Positions 43,889 to 55,370 of a stretch of 64,000 nt of DNA are shown here, piece by piece. Under the pieces are notes generated by a model. It was not told the DNA's origin, ran no database searches, and saw nothing but the letters and a program-made list of their open reading frames with translations. Each line of letters begins with the position of its first letter. The stretch's first letter is position 1. The position numbers and the translations under genes are program-made. Location of the stretch: NCBI GenBank assembly GCA_947179155.2, contig OX359270.1:23549556-23613555 (forward strand), in the 5' to 3' direction. The stretch is from Hedera helix. Taxonomy: Eukaryota > Streptophyta > Magnoliopsida > Apiales > Araliaceae.

Positions 43889-44335
43889 GACCAATTCAAA
43901 ATTGACCCGTCAGATACGATACCTGACCAATTCAAAACCGACCCGTCAAATACGATACCTGACCAATTCAAAACCGACCCGTTAGATACGATACCTGACC
44001 AATTCAAAACCGACCCGTCAGATACGATACCTGACCAATTCAAAACCGACCCGTCAGATACGATACCTGACCAATTCAAAACTGACCCGTCAGATACGAT
44101 ACCTGACCAATTCAAAACCAACCCGTCAGATACGATACCTGACCAATTCAAAACCGACCCGTCAGATACGATACCTGACCAATTCAAAACTGACCCGTTA
44201 GATACGATACCTGACCAATTCAAAAACGACCCGTCAGATACGATACCTGACCAATTTCAAAACGACCCGTCAGATACAATTTCAAAACGACCAGTCAGAT
44301 ACGATACCTGACCTTTCAAAAAATAACCCGCCGGA
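43889..44335. repeat. 36-bp minisatellite upstream of the Tat 3' LTR
   Basis: About 11 full and two partial copies of GACCAATTCAAAACCGACCC-GTCAGATACGATACCT with few differences. Because 36 is a multiple of three, both strands stay open (a 12-residue repeat DQFKTDPSDTIP on plus, NWSGIVSDGSVL on minus), which explains the long frames here without implying a gene. Confidence 0.93.
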
Positions 44336-44518
44336 GATGAGACCCGGGCAATGTTCATTCGTAACTTTGAAAAATGACCTCTACATGAACATATTAAATA
44401 TGACATCGCATCATCTTAACGTACGTGCGACATCGCTAAGTGTATATTTGGCATTTTCATGCATCGGGTGCCTACTTCTTTATCATGTCCATTTCATATT
44501 TCATTCCATAAACATGAT

Positions 44519-44531
44519 AAAGAGGGGCAGC
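44519..44531 (+). other. Polypurine tract of the Tat/Ogre element
   Basis: AAAGAGGGGCAGC abuts the 3' LTR at 44532. Confidence 0.8.
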
Positions 44532-46701
44532 TGTAGACACCCAAATTTTGCACTTGTGTACTAACCCTGACAGGAGGGCAAGATCGTCACTTGACCCGAC
44601 ATGCGAAAAGGAAGGTGGACCCCAACACGAAGCCACCCCAACAACTTACGGTCAAAACCGCCACAACGAACAACGAGCATCAGGTTACTTGCGGCAAGAC
44701 GAACAGTTGATCCAGAAGAACCTGATTTGATCATAACTAATGGCCACTACGCTTACGATGTTCGGGGGTCTCGCTCACGGAGAGCAATTTATACATTAGG
44801 TAACAGCCTTCCAAAATAATACCGCAGAAATTGGCGAATTAAGACCGCACGGCACGGAAATCGAGAAAAGCAAGCCGGACAGCCGCGGATGCACCTGCGG
44901 CCACCGATAAAAGGGACAGTGCGCAGCTCGAGGACGGCACACGGCAGCCGAGGATTCGGCGCAGACGGCTGGCGAGCCCAGCCGCAGATGCACCTACGGC
45001 CAGCCGCAGTTGCACCTGCGGCTGCCTGCGGAAGGCTATAGATTGCCATTTCCACCCAAGAGTTGAAAGAAGAGAAAAAATGTTTTAAGCTTTTAGAGAG
45101 AGAAACACGCGAGGAAGAGAGAGAGGAGCTCGGGTTTGGCTCAAATCAAGGGAAATTTCATGTTCTTTTGCTAGATAGTTGAATACTCTTGTGGTTAGGC
45201 TCGATTCGTGAAATATAAAGCTTCGTTTGGTCTATTGCAAGGTGAAAAATGGTGTTTCTTTTGATATTTTCTTGTTCGTATTTATGTGATAATCTTGTGT
45301 TTTGGGTTTGTTTAGCATAGAATGTTGTTGTATTAGTGATGATCCATGGATTTGGGATCGTTAGCGAGGGTTCCTTTTGGAACATAATCTCCTCCTAACG
45401 CCCCGATGACATCCGTATGGTGATATGTCGTTCGTTGTGGTAATGAGTAGTTCGTAGTGTTGGGTTTGTGATATTTGAGTTATGTAATGTGATAGCAATG
45501 TCTAATATTGTTAGATTTGGCTTAGTATTGGTTGTGTAGTGATTTGGTGATTGTGAGCCTAGGGAGGAGATCCTCGTGATCGAATCCCGATGATGGACAT
45601 TTTGGTATATGTAATCACGGTATAGGGTCCATTGCGGTGTATTTGTAACATCGGGCCTTAACGCGATACCAAATCGTGATCGGGTTAAGGCCCCGTAATA
45701 ATAAGAGTGAGATATGTGATTGTGTGTGTTCGGGGTTGTCTGGATGGCTCACATGCCCATGGATAGCCCCGACACGTTTTGGGATGCTTGTTTTAATCTA
45801 CGACACAAAAAATGGTTTTCTAAAAATAAGGCGAATAATGAAGATTTTATAAAAGTGATCAAACTAGGATGCTAGATTCACGAGGTTTAAAATCAAGGGT
45901 TTTTGGCAAACTTTAATCCATGATTGAGGAAAAGGCTTTACTTGGTTTTAAAATGTCACGAAAATGATTTCGTAAAATAAATAAATATTTTCGTTAAACT
46001 TTGTGCATAGGATTAAAGAGTTCTAGAAGTTGCCTTCATTTTATTTATATTTACTGTTGGAAGGCAATGTATAGTCTCGATTCCTATTTGACAAAAGTTT
46101 AAAAACTATTGTTTTCTAAAATGACATCTAATAAAAACCTCATCGTTTTCGAAATTAAAATTAATCTTTCTTATAACAAACGAAGCCTCGTCATTTGGGT
46201 CAAAAGACGTTTAAAACGCTTTCCCGACAAAACACATTTTGACATATAAAATCAAAGCAACTTTATGCAAACGAACACCACAAACCTCCATTTAGGCACA
46301 CATACAGACACGCGCGCACACACACATTTTAAGATTTAAAAGGATAGGAAAACATCGAGATTGCGGTAACCGTGCTTCACGGAAGTCGGGGGGTGCCTAA
46401 CACCTTCCCCTCGCTTAAGCAAGCCCCCGAACTCTATGAATCTCGGTTTGCAGACCAATTAATTCGGAGTCACATATGAGCCAGCGATTACGAAAACAAA
46501 ATTCGGATGAGTTGGTACATCCATTTCAAATATACCAATTGGCGACTCTGGTCAATTGGCTCATAAAAAAAATCGACATTTCAAAACCCCGTCGACACTA
46601 AGCCGACCCTTTTCAAAAATCACATCTTAATTTAAAGGCTAAAATTGGAGAGGGAAATTTTAATATTAAAAAGCGAGACGACGAAAATCCCGGCGTCGAC
46701 A
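44532..46701 (+). repeat. Tat/Ogre 3' LTR
   Basis: 2170 bp, same length as the 5' LTR, with about 22 visible substitutions and no indel noticed. It ends CGGCGTCGACA before the target duplication CTTTT. Confidence 0.95.
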
Positions 46702-46771
46702 CTTTTCTTTAATGTAAATTGTTATATATTTTAGTGATTTTGTATATTATAAGATTGTGAAGTGTATTTCA

Positions 46772-47740
46772 CAATTATGTTTACAGAACTAGCCTACGCC
46801 ATTGATTAGGTGGGTGAGCACACCTCTCACCTACAAAGATGCAGTATGGGCTGAATTTCAGGTATTTTTTTTTTCATTCTGTAAGATAGTTTAATTAATG
46901 AACTAATATTATTTTGTAGAGTATTGTTAACTATTATTATTATTATATTTTTATTTGCAGAAATGGTATAGATGGGACGATGCGCATGCAACAATAATAC
47001 ATACACTTTTTTGGCAAAAGTGCGTCGTTCGAACTAAAGATAACTTGAACAAAGAAAGACAAAAAGCCTTGCAGAATGCTCATATTGACCATCCAGGAAA
47101 GGCTGTGCAGTACATGCATAAGTATTGCCTCTGGTGGTATGCGCAACACATATGGGTTGACATGTATGACCAGTGGAAATCTGAGAGTTGGGCTAAGCGA
47201 CGCAGGATTGCTGCCACAAACAGAGCCTTAGGTGCACTTGAAGGCGACATGGCAAAAGGCACCTATATGGGCGGCAGTATCTCACAACTATAGTATATTG
47301 CTGCCAAGGTACATATTTTGTAACATATTTTTGAGTTTTATGTTTACAGTTATTATATTAGTATGAGAGCATGTGATTAATATATGTTATGTATGTATTC
47401 TGAGTTATATTTATAAGAGGCAGAGTCCTAGAGTCAATATATCCATTGGCTAGATGTATACGTGGCCACTCACAATGGTATACCAGTGGCGCTTCAGATA
47501 TGTGTAAATTTTTATAAGTTGATATGTTGTTTATAATTTTTAACATCAGTTGTTCTTTAGCTTAATTAATTATTTAATTATAACCTATTTAATTTTTAAC
47601 TTGATGACAGGATAATTATAATGCATTAATGGGCAAGCGCTATCCTGCTAGCACCCTACGACCACCGATAGATCAAGAGTTTTGGGAGAGGACGTCAGTT
47701 GTGAAGAAATATTACGTTAAAAGCCAAGGATAACGACGCT
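46772..47740 (+). pseudogene. Transposase_24-like (TNPA-type) gene of the CACTA element, 3' exons
   Basis: An exon-like piece at about 46790-46860 (STPLTYKDAVWAEFQ) is followed by GT and an intron. The next exon (46961-47293) encodes KWYRWDDAHATIIHTLFWQK, then WKSESWAKRRRIAATNRALG and MGGSI, the block order of the plant Transposase_24 family (Trp-rich core, NR motif, GGS end). Further exon-like pieces lie at about 47420-47500 and 47611-47720 (ALMGKRYPASTLRPP, QEFWERTS). In-frame stops (after SQL at 47293 and in the last piece) mark it as broken. Such proteins act with TNP2-type transposase at CACTA ends. The gene's 5' part is at 27668, beyond the Tat insertion. Confidence 0.75.
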
Positions 47741-48679
47741 GATCGTCTATCAGTGGCACATACAGTTATGCTATGCAGTTTACTCAAACATCAGGTCGCT
47801 GACTGTGTCAGAGCTATTTGTCAAGATTGTGAGCTTCTTCGTACACTGGGCGCACATCTGCAGTCTCTGGAACTTGATGAGTTAGCAGATTTAGTGGCGG
47901 CTGATGCACAGTAGCATGATGACTTCGAGGTAATCTTAGTACTTATAATGACTCAAATTACTTAATTAATATATATATTTAACATTATTTTATTTGTTTA
48001 TTTTACAGGCCCGTTTGGACGAGGATGCGTGAAGACGTTTTTGTATTCTCATAGTCGTCTTTTTCTATGTTTTTATTTGTTTATACAAGGATATAGTATT
48101 TATAGTTTAACACTTTTGTATATAAACTTTACGTTGGTTGGTTTATATTTTAATTCGAATGGATTGCATTTGATATATTCTTTTTAGATATATATAATGA
48201 ATGTGTGTGATATTATGAATGCGTATGGGACTTACTATATATATATGAACCGCTATGTGTTGGGATATAAAGCAGGTATAAACAGGTATAATTTTTTTGG
48301 CAAATTCATAAAATAGGTAAAAAAAATTTCCTTGGTATCAGTGACTGCACGTGACCGCTTATATATTTTAGCGATCGTAATTTTTACCTCCCATCAGCCA
48401 GTGAATGGGGTCGCTAATATATTTTCAGTGACCGATAGTATCAGCGACCGCATGCGGTCACTAATGTGATTTGCTGAATGTGAAACCACGTGGCAACCAC
48501 ATCAGCTTGAAGCTGAGTCATTTTAGCGATGGAGTCGGTTGCTATTATTGGTCGCTGATAATGTTGTTGCTAATGTCAGTCGCTAATGTGCAGCCAGCGA
48601 CCAGATAATCTGCGATTGATATCAGCGACTGAATGTGGTCACTGATAGGCGGTCACATATAGGATTTTTCCTTGTAGTG
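47741..48679 (+). other. CACTA 3' region and right terminus
   Basis: Includes a possible last coding piece (about 47750-48035), an AT-rich tail, and from 48335 dense subterminal motifs (GCGACCG, CGGTCACTAAT, palindromic GACCGCATGCGGTC near 48440). Ends CCTTGTAGTG at 48679. Confidence 0.75.
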
Positions 48680-48682
48680 GGA

Positions 48683-48960
48683 GGAGGAAACTCTTAGAAA
48701 GAAAATATTAGCTCTAAATGCAGAGAATGAAGAAGAGTTAGATGATGATTCAGATGAGGAAATTGTTGTGATCTCAAGGAAGCTCGAAGGGCTGCTATAA
48801 AGAAAGAACAAAAGAAAGAATGCTATAGCCTCAAACAAGTTCAAATGAAAACAAAACGACGATACTTATTTTGAATGCAGGCGCTCGGGTTACTTCAAGA
48901 AGGATTTCACCTAGCTAAAGAATAAAGGGATATCAAGCTACATGGACAAAAAAAAAGAAC
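48683..48960 (+). pseudogene. Copia gag, 3' part with ruined zinc knuckle
   Basis: Continues the gag frame interrupted at 23581: an acidic EENEEELDDDSDEE-type segment followed by a Lys/Arg-rich run. Near 48868-48910 the zinc-knuckle position reads YFECRRSGYFKKDF, where three of the four CCHC ligands are replaced. A TAG and further stops follow. Confidence 0.75.
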
Positions 48961-49700
48961 AAAACATTTGTTACTTGGAGCGATGATGAATTCAACATGG
49001 AAGTTGATGCAAACGACGAAATAACTCAAATGTGCTTCATAGGAATTGGTAAACATTTTAGATTATGATCATTTGAAAAAAGAAAATGAAAAGTTAAGAG
49101 AAAAGAATATGTACTTAAAAAATTTAATAAATACATTAATGAAAAAAGTTGATACATGAATTGAGAAAAAGAAAAAATTATAACACCATCACAAGAGGAA
49201 AGGATTTTAATTGCTAAGAATAATTATTTAGAAAATTATAACAAAATTATTTTCAATAAAATAAAACATTTGAATAGTGAAATTGAGAAGTTAACCAACG
49301 AAATAAAAATGAGAGATATTTGTATTGATGCGTTTAATGATAATACACATATAGAAAAAAAAAAATGAATTACATGAAGAGATAAATCTGTTAAAATCAT
49401 TATTAGCTATGTTTGTTCAAAGAGAAGAAAACTTAACTGTTATGTTAGGTAAACAAAGACCTAGCTTTGAAAAATAAGGAATTGGTTATAACTCAACCCA
49501 TAAATAGAGTGATGTAAAAATGTTGAAATCTAGATCACATTTTAAATTAAATTATTACTCTCTTTTTACTACTTGTAAAAATTGTGGTATTAAAGAACAT
49601 TTTGATTTGAATTGTAAAAAGAAAATTAAGCAGACATGAGTTAAAAAAAGTGATTTACATGCTACTAACACAAGTGGACCCAAAATGATATAGGTACCAA
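48961..49700 (+). pseudogene. Degenerate copia pol spacer
   Basis: A Lys/Asn/Glu-rich, AT-biased stretch with coiled-coil-like pieces and many stops, located between the knuckle and the protease as in SIRE-type elements. No clear motif. Confidence 0.45.
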
Positions 49701-49734
49701 AAAGGTAAACTGTATTCTTATTGTAGGTATGCCT

Positions 49735-50905
49735 CAAAGTAAAAATTCCTTCACAAAAATGGGCATTAGATAACAGATGCTCTCGGCACATAACGGGTGA
49801 CAAGTCAAAGTTCTTGGAGATATCTCGCAAAAAGAAAGTTGGAATGGTGACGTTTGGAGAAAACCAAACATGTGAGATAATATGTTAAGGTAAAATAGGT
49901 AATGATAAGATAAAAAACAATAATGTTCATCTTGTCAAATGTCTTGAAATTAATCTCATAATTGTAAATCAATTAATGGATAGTGGTCACCAACTAAATT
50001 TGAAAAAGATAAATGTTCTATTTTTTATGGTATTAACAATGCTACGTTAGCTGCACAAAGGGAAATATATATATATACTCTTGATTTTGAGCAACAGGAT
50101 GAAGAAATGTGTTTATCAGCCATACAAGATAAGGCTTACCTATAGCATGTCATCAAAGAATCTTATTAAAGGATTGCCAAAAATCAATTATGAAAATAAA
50201 GACATATGTGCTTCTTGCCAACTCGCTAAACAAGTAAGAACATCTTTCATTGCGAAAATAAGGTATCAACTTCTCCCTTGCAACTACTACAACTTGATCT
50301 ATTTGGACCGAAAAAGCATGCTAGTTTAAATGGTAAATTTTATGCTTTTGTTATAGTTGATGATTTTTCTAGATATACTTGTGTAAATTTTCTTAAATAT
50401 AAATATGAAACTTTTAGAGATTTTGAAAGACTTGTAAGGAACTTAGAGACAAATTATACTCTCAAACTCATAAAGATAAGAAGTGATTATGGTGGTGAAT
50501 TTCAAAAGGACATTATACCATTTTGTGATTAAGAAGGAATTGAATTCTCTACACCAAGGACACCTTAATAAAATGGGGTGGTGGAACGAAAGAATAGAAC
50601 GTTGCAAAAGAGTAATCTTCCAAAAAAAACTTGGGCCGAAGAGTAACCTTATGCCTACTAAATAATAAAATTCCCAACACAAGTTATTTCAAAGTATTTG
50701 GTGCAAAATGTTTGATCTTAAATTCAAGTGGTAACTTAGGTAAATTTGATACTAGATCCTATAAAGGAATTTTTATTGGTTATTCTCAACATAGTAAAGC
50801 TTATCGTGTGTTTAATTTTAATAAATCTTATGTTGAAGAGTCTGTCCATATAAGCTTTAATGAGACTAATAGTGATTTGCTGAAAGAAAGAGACGAGGAT
50901 GCATG
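49735..50905 (+). pseudogene. Copia protease, pre-integrase and integrase remnant
   Basis: The protease position near 49755-49870 reads KWALDNRCSRHITGDKSKF. The active-site triplet is Asp-Asn-Arg instead of Asp-Ser-Gly, so it would be inactive. The gag-pre-integrase zinc part at 50150-50260 has KGLPKI and ICASCQLAKQ. The integrase core at 50278-50620 has QLDLFGP, then FVIVDDFSRYT, IRSDYGGEFQ and NGVVERKN, so the three catalytic acidic residues are present. TAA at about 50530 and frameshifts near 50275 and 50580 break it. The post-integrase domain at 50670-50905 has VFGAKCLILN and YKGIFIGYS. RT and RNase H, expected next, are absent. Confidence 0.85.
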
Positions 50906-51125
50906 AATTTTAGAGATTGCTTGAGGAGTACAAAATTTATGTGCATTCTTAGCTTTCTTATCATAAATTGAACAGAAGAATGTAAATGAAGTTATTCTTA
51001 ATGAGATTTGTGTTAATTTATATGCTAATTATTTTAATGATGACAATATATTTTGTATAAAATTATTTTTTGTTAACATAATCGAACTAAAAATTGGGTT
51101 GAACATAATTATATAATATTATCAT

Positions 51126-51139
51126 AAAAAGGAGGAGAA
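51126..51139 (+). other. Copia polypurine tract
   Basis: AAAAAGGAGGAGAA lies immediately before the 3' LTR start TGTTAATTATATG. Confidence 0.8.
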
Positions 51140-52265
51140 TGTTAATTATATGTTTAATGTTTTAATGATGATAATACTTTGTGTGGAATTTTTATTGAAT
51201 GCGCAGGATTGGGCTTAACATATAATGGTGACACTGGAACTGGACTGTTTAACTCTTGTCATATAGTTGCTGATTTCTTGAAGGTCCAACATGGTTAAAG
51301 CTTTATAGAGTACCTACTGGACTAGGTCCTTTAGGAATCACTTAGGAAATCTGTAAGTTTTTGAGGCCCAAAGATTTATTTACAAGGCATTATTATATTA
51401 CTGGAAAATCTATTTTAGATAGTCTAAAATGCTAAAATTTTGGAAACAAAGATAAATCAATCCAATTGTATTTTGATTGGGACTCTATCAGCTGAATATA
51501 TCTTTCCAGATTGTTGGCTGATATCTTTCCTCTAAACTAAGATTTTAAACAGTTTATTCAAAATTCAAAATTCTTTTGGAAAGTATATCTTATCATAACT
51601 GATGGTATCAAAATCACGCTGCTAATATTTTGGTTATTCCAATCCGTGATCTGGGCATTTTTGTTACATTATCTTTCTAGTCGTTGTACTTTATAATATA
51701 CACACACCCACACACCCACACCCCCCCCCCCCCCACACACATCTTTTTTCGGCTAAGAAAAAGAAAAAGAGCCTTACATGCAAAATCTTTACTAATAAGA
51801 GAATCCTTCACACAAAAAGCATCTTTTGATATATACGAGCTTACAAAGAATATTTTCACAAATTTCTGTGCCTTGTTCTTAATCTCTTTTGGTTGAAAAA
51901 TTGTAGATATATTGTAACTATATTGCTTTTATTTAAAACATTATATTCAAGCCTAGTTTGGCTTGATTAATCCAATAGTTGATATGAAAGTACAAATGGA
52001 GCTTTGAAGGTTGCAGAGGTGTAAAAAGTTATAGCCGTACAAAAGGAGAAGTAGTGTCCAGTTTAGAGCTTCTTTGTAGAGGGAGTATTTGTAATTGATT
52101 AAAAAAATTAATTAATAAAAGAGTCTTTAATACCAATTAGTATTGGACGTAGATTAGGCCACTAGATTAGAGGATTAGGGACCGAACCACATAAAAAATC
52201 TTGGTGTCTATGGTTTGTTAATTATCTTGTGTGTTTGTGCATCATAACTTCGTTCATTCACTGAT
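51140..52265 (+). repeat. Copia 3' LTR (probably truncated)
   Basis: Begins TGTTAATTATATG after the polypurine tract. The block at 52115-52220 (GGACGTAGATTAGGCCACTAGA...) matches 22450-22560 of the 5' LTR. The last 280 bp of the 5' LTR (22580-22860) have no counterpart, so the end is lost or the LTRs differ. A C-rich/CA run lies at 51700-51741. Confidence 0.65.
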
Positions 52266-53205
52266 CAGATAAATTGAAAGTAATATAAAAAGAGATTCTG
52301 CATAACAGTCCAAAGTAGACAAGGTTACCTATCTAGATAACAACTAAAGAAGAACATCATCTAAAGTAGATACCTAAAGTAGATAGGGATACTTGCCAGG
52401 ATTATATCTCTTAAAGAATATGTTGGTTTGCAAAATATGGCATATATATAATCAAATTATATAAGTGCAACAAAAGCAAGAAAAATCAGATTTTAAAATT
52501 TTTGTACAAACTAATAACCTAGATCTTTCTTATGCGACTATTATTAATTGAGGAAGGATAAAAGAATTTATACCTTTGTAGAACCAAGCTTCCACTGGAA
52601 CAAGTTCAACTCCCTTTAATCCTTCGCATTCTTCTTCAAAATCACCGATTAGATTCCATAGATCAATGTTAGCTCCCCAAGTGTGAAGCTTTTAGAGGTG
52701 ATCCACCAAGAGATATACGAATTAAAGAAGTGAATTTTGGTTTCTCTAAACCGTGGGTGGCTAGCCCAAATTCTTTCTCTCTCTCTAACTCCTTAGATGT
52801 AGAGAATTATGGAGTAATCTCTCTATTATAGTGAAAGAGTGTGTAACCTTAATCTATGATAAGACTCCTCTTATTTATAAATGTAGACAACCTTCCTAAA
52901 CTATTTAGGATTAGGGTTTTAATTTAATTCTCAATTCAATTAAGGACTAAATTAATTAATTACAATTCCTAAACCATTTAAGAACTTAATTATTTAATAA
53001 TAAGAGTACTTCTTATTAATTAATTACTAAATCATTTAGTAACTTAATTAATTATTATAATAACAACTCCTAAACTATTTACGAACATAATCATTTACAA
53101 TAATACAACTACTTATTAATTAATTCCTAGACCATTTAGGAACTAAATAATAATACTAGCAATAATAGTAATAATAATAATAATAGTAGTAGTAGTAGTA
53201 GTAGT
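52266..53205 (-). other. LTR-like relic, unclassified
   Basis: A TATA-like CTTATTTATAAATG (52868-52881) and repeated CCTAAACCATTTAGGAACTTAATTA-type units (about 52895-53150, roughly 55-70 bp apart) suggest part of a minus-strand retrotransposon LTR. No primer site or partner LTR was found. No gene is supported. Confidence 0.35.
53160..53204. repeat. (AAT)n-(AGT)n microsatellite
   Basis: Trinucleotide run ending exactly where the next element's LTR begins. Confidence 0.9.
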
Positions 53206-54306
53206 TGTGACGACCCCGAATCCGGGTCCCTCGAACCTCGAACTCGGTTCATCACAGGTACTACCTTTTCCTTATTGTTCATGAATTACAACAATATTAT
53301 AATTGCTAAATAATCATTTATTTGCAATTTCACAACATCTCTTTCTATTCCAGAATCGAAATCTTTATACATTCCTAGTATGTCTCAATATCATACATGA
53401 TACGACATTCTATTACAATCAATTTGAGTATCTAAGACTCATAATACATACCAAGTAAAGTCTTATACTACACAATCATTTACCTGTCCAATTCGGACTG
53501 ATATCTACAGTGGTCGTGCTAGACCTTCAGTGAGTAGAATATGCATTCCTGTTTCTTGATCCTTATCAAGATTTTAAATACTTGTACTATCTGAAAATGT
53601 TGGTTTAAGCAAAAGTGAGCACGACGGCTCAGCAAGTTTAACAGTTACATATAACACATTACATGCTTCACATATACTCTGCAATTTATACTTACATCAT
53701 GTTTTTCATGCATTTCAGTTTATATCATACTGCTCATGCATCACATATAACATCTAGCAATTCATGCTTCATATTTATACATAATCTACATGTAATCATA
53801 CCTCATGCATATCACAATTATCATCAATATCTTTCTATTAACAATTTAATATCACATCATAGCATGTTAAGGCACATAGGAGCAAGTTCTGAAAAACTTG
53901 CCTGGTCGCTTCTACCATTTACGCTTATTTGCGTCATTTGATCAACCTACAATTTATATACAAATTGATATAATCATTAGCTACCAGGACTTTTAATTAG
54001 TCTTAACTTAAGACCTTAACTTCAAATTATTAACTCTTAAGATGTCCGTCAAACGAACCCTTAAGTTCCGGACAAAACCCTAGTCCAAATACAGTTTGGA
54101 CAGGCCGGGTACACTTAACCAATTTACGCATTCACTATACGTTCATCGTACATCCCACTTTCAATAAGTTGTTTAAATTAGTCACAAAGGGACTATTTAC
54201 ATTGGTTTAATTCAATTAAACTTTCTTCTTTTACATAACTTAATAATTTGGACATTTAATAATGTACCAAATATCTCAAAATATTATCTACCTTTGATAA
54301 TATACA

Positions 54307-54975
54307 ACTACGTTTAAATATTATTAACCATTTAATAATATTTTAATCACTTCTTAATATTATTAACCATTTAATAATATTTTACTCACTTATTAATATT
54401 ATTAACCATTTAATAATATTTTAATTACTTATTAATATTATTAACCATTTAATAATATTTTAATCACTTATTAATATTATTAACCATTTAATAATATTTT
54501 ACTCACTTATTAATATTATTAATCATTTAATAATATTTTAATCACTTATTAATATTATTAACCATTTAATAATATTTTAATCACTTATTAATATTATTAA
54601 CCATGTAATAATATTTTAATCACTTCTTAATATTATTAACCATTTAATAATATTTTAATCACTTATTAATATTATTAACCATTTAATAATATTTTAATCA
54701 CTTCTTAATATTATTAACCATTTAATAACATTTTAAATCACAAATTAATATTATTAACCGTTTAATAATATTTTAATCACTTATTAATATTATTAACCAT
54801 GTAATAATATTTTAATCACTTATTAATATTATTAACCATTTAATAATATTTTAATCACTTCTTAATATTATTAACCATTTAATAATATTTTAATCACTTA
54901 TTAATATTATTAACCATTTAATAATATTTTAATCACTTCTTAATATTATTAACCATTTAATAATATTTTACTTAT
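54307..54975. repeat. 39-bp minisatellite, about 17 copies
   Basis: Unit TTAATATTATTAACCATTTA-ATAATATTTTAATCACTTC with variants (ACTCACTTA, CCATGTAAT, AATCATTT). I count 17 units. Confidence 0.92.
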
Positions 54976-55256
54976 TTAATAATGTCATTAATTATTTAAG
55001 AACATTTTCATCATATACAAATGTTATTACACATTTAATAACCTTTTAATCTTATACTAATATTATTCATCATTTAATAATATTTTAATATTCTTCAAAT
55101 ATTACCAATAGTTAACTTTTTAATTGTGTTAATTTTAGTCTTTATTTTATACATTTAGATACCATTAAGTCACTAATAAACTTTACATATATGGTTTAGT
55201 ATTGAAACACATTCATTTTACATGTATTTCAACTTAAATTTTCATTAAAAACTCAT

Positions 55257-55304
55257 CCCGGACCGACTCGACCCGACCCGGACCGACCCGACCCGACCCG
55301 GACC
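55257..55304. repeat. CCGACC/CCCGG tandem tract
   Basis: GGACCGACCCGACCCGA-type pentamer/hexamer units. The counterpart in the other LTR (62261-62316) is longer by about two units. Confidence 0.9.
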
Positions 55305-55332
55305 ACTAAAACTGGTCACTGGCAGAATGTTT

Positions 55333-55370
55333 CACCGCTGCGGCGGTGGTTTTCACCGCTGTGGCGGTGG
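55333..55370. repeat. Paired GC-rich palindromes (CACCGCTGCGGCGGTG)
   Basis: Two adjacent copies, the second with one change. Further copies lie at 56938-56973 and 57003-57039 in the same LTR, and at 62345-62382 and 63951-63986 in the other. Confidence 0.88.

Larger units (their letters stand above)
27841..46701 (+). mobile_element. Tat/Ogre-type Ty3/gypsy retrotransposon, young, with antisense genes
   Basis: 18.9 kb with two 2170-bp LTRs (27841-30010 and 44532-46701). I count by eye about 22 substitutions between them (about 1%). CTTTT lies at 27836-27840 and 46702-46706, an exact target duplication. The primer site at 30013-30030 is of the TGGCGACTC type, which I associate with tRNA-Arg priming in Ogre elements. 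The sense strand carries gag-protease, an intron-like gap, truncated RT, RNase H, a second RNase H and integrase, all in one frame. The 7.4 kb between pol and the 3' LTR holds two antisense genes and a minisatellite. Extra antisense frames in this position are known from Tat-lineage elements. The RT deletion makes this copy non-autonomous. It inserted into the CACTA element. Confidence 0.93.
23582..48679 (+). mobile_element. CACTA (En/Spm-like) DNA transposon, inflated by nested elements
   Basis: The left end begins CACTATAAGAAAT. The complement of the right end begins CACTACAAGGAAAAA. The 3-bp target duplication GGA flanks it (23579-23581 and 48680-48682). Joining the copia gag across one GGA restores an open frame, which confirms the insertion point. 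Both ends carry clustered GCGACCG/CGGTCGCT subterminal motifs (23600-23880 and 48335-48660), as expected for transposase binding in CACTA elements. Transposase-related pseudogenes lie at 26.6-27.5 kb and 46.8-47.7 kb. Without the Tat element inserted at 27841, the CACTA would be about 6.2 kb. Confidence 0.9.
19596..52265 (+). mobile_element. SIRE-like Ty1/copia retrotransposon, decayed and split by a CACTA element
   Basis: Outermost layer of the nest. The left LTR (19596-22860), a primer site at 22863 and a UBN2-type gag (22928-23581) lie left of the CACTA insertion. The gag continuation, zinc knuckle, protease and integrase (48683-50905), a polypurine tract and the right LTR (51140-52265) lie right of it. 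Both LTRs open with a TTT(T)GATGATGA-type string and share an approximately 110-bp block (22450-22560 versus 52115-52220) at roughly 80% identity. RT and RNase H are missing: only 220 bp separate the integrase end from the polypurine tract. LTR divergence is high, so the two ends could also come from recombined relatives. No target duplication was confirmed. Confidence 0.75.

Noticed and set aside
43753..44311. Repetitive proteins DQFKTDPSDTIP (plus) and NWSGIVSDGSVL (minus)
   Set aside because: A 36-bp satellite is open on both strands by arithmetic. There is no start context or conservation to support translation.
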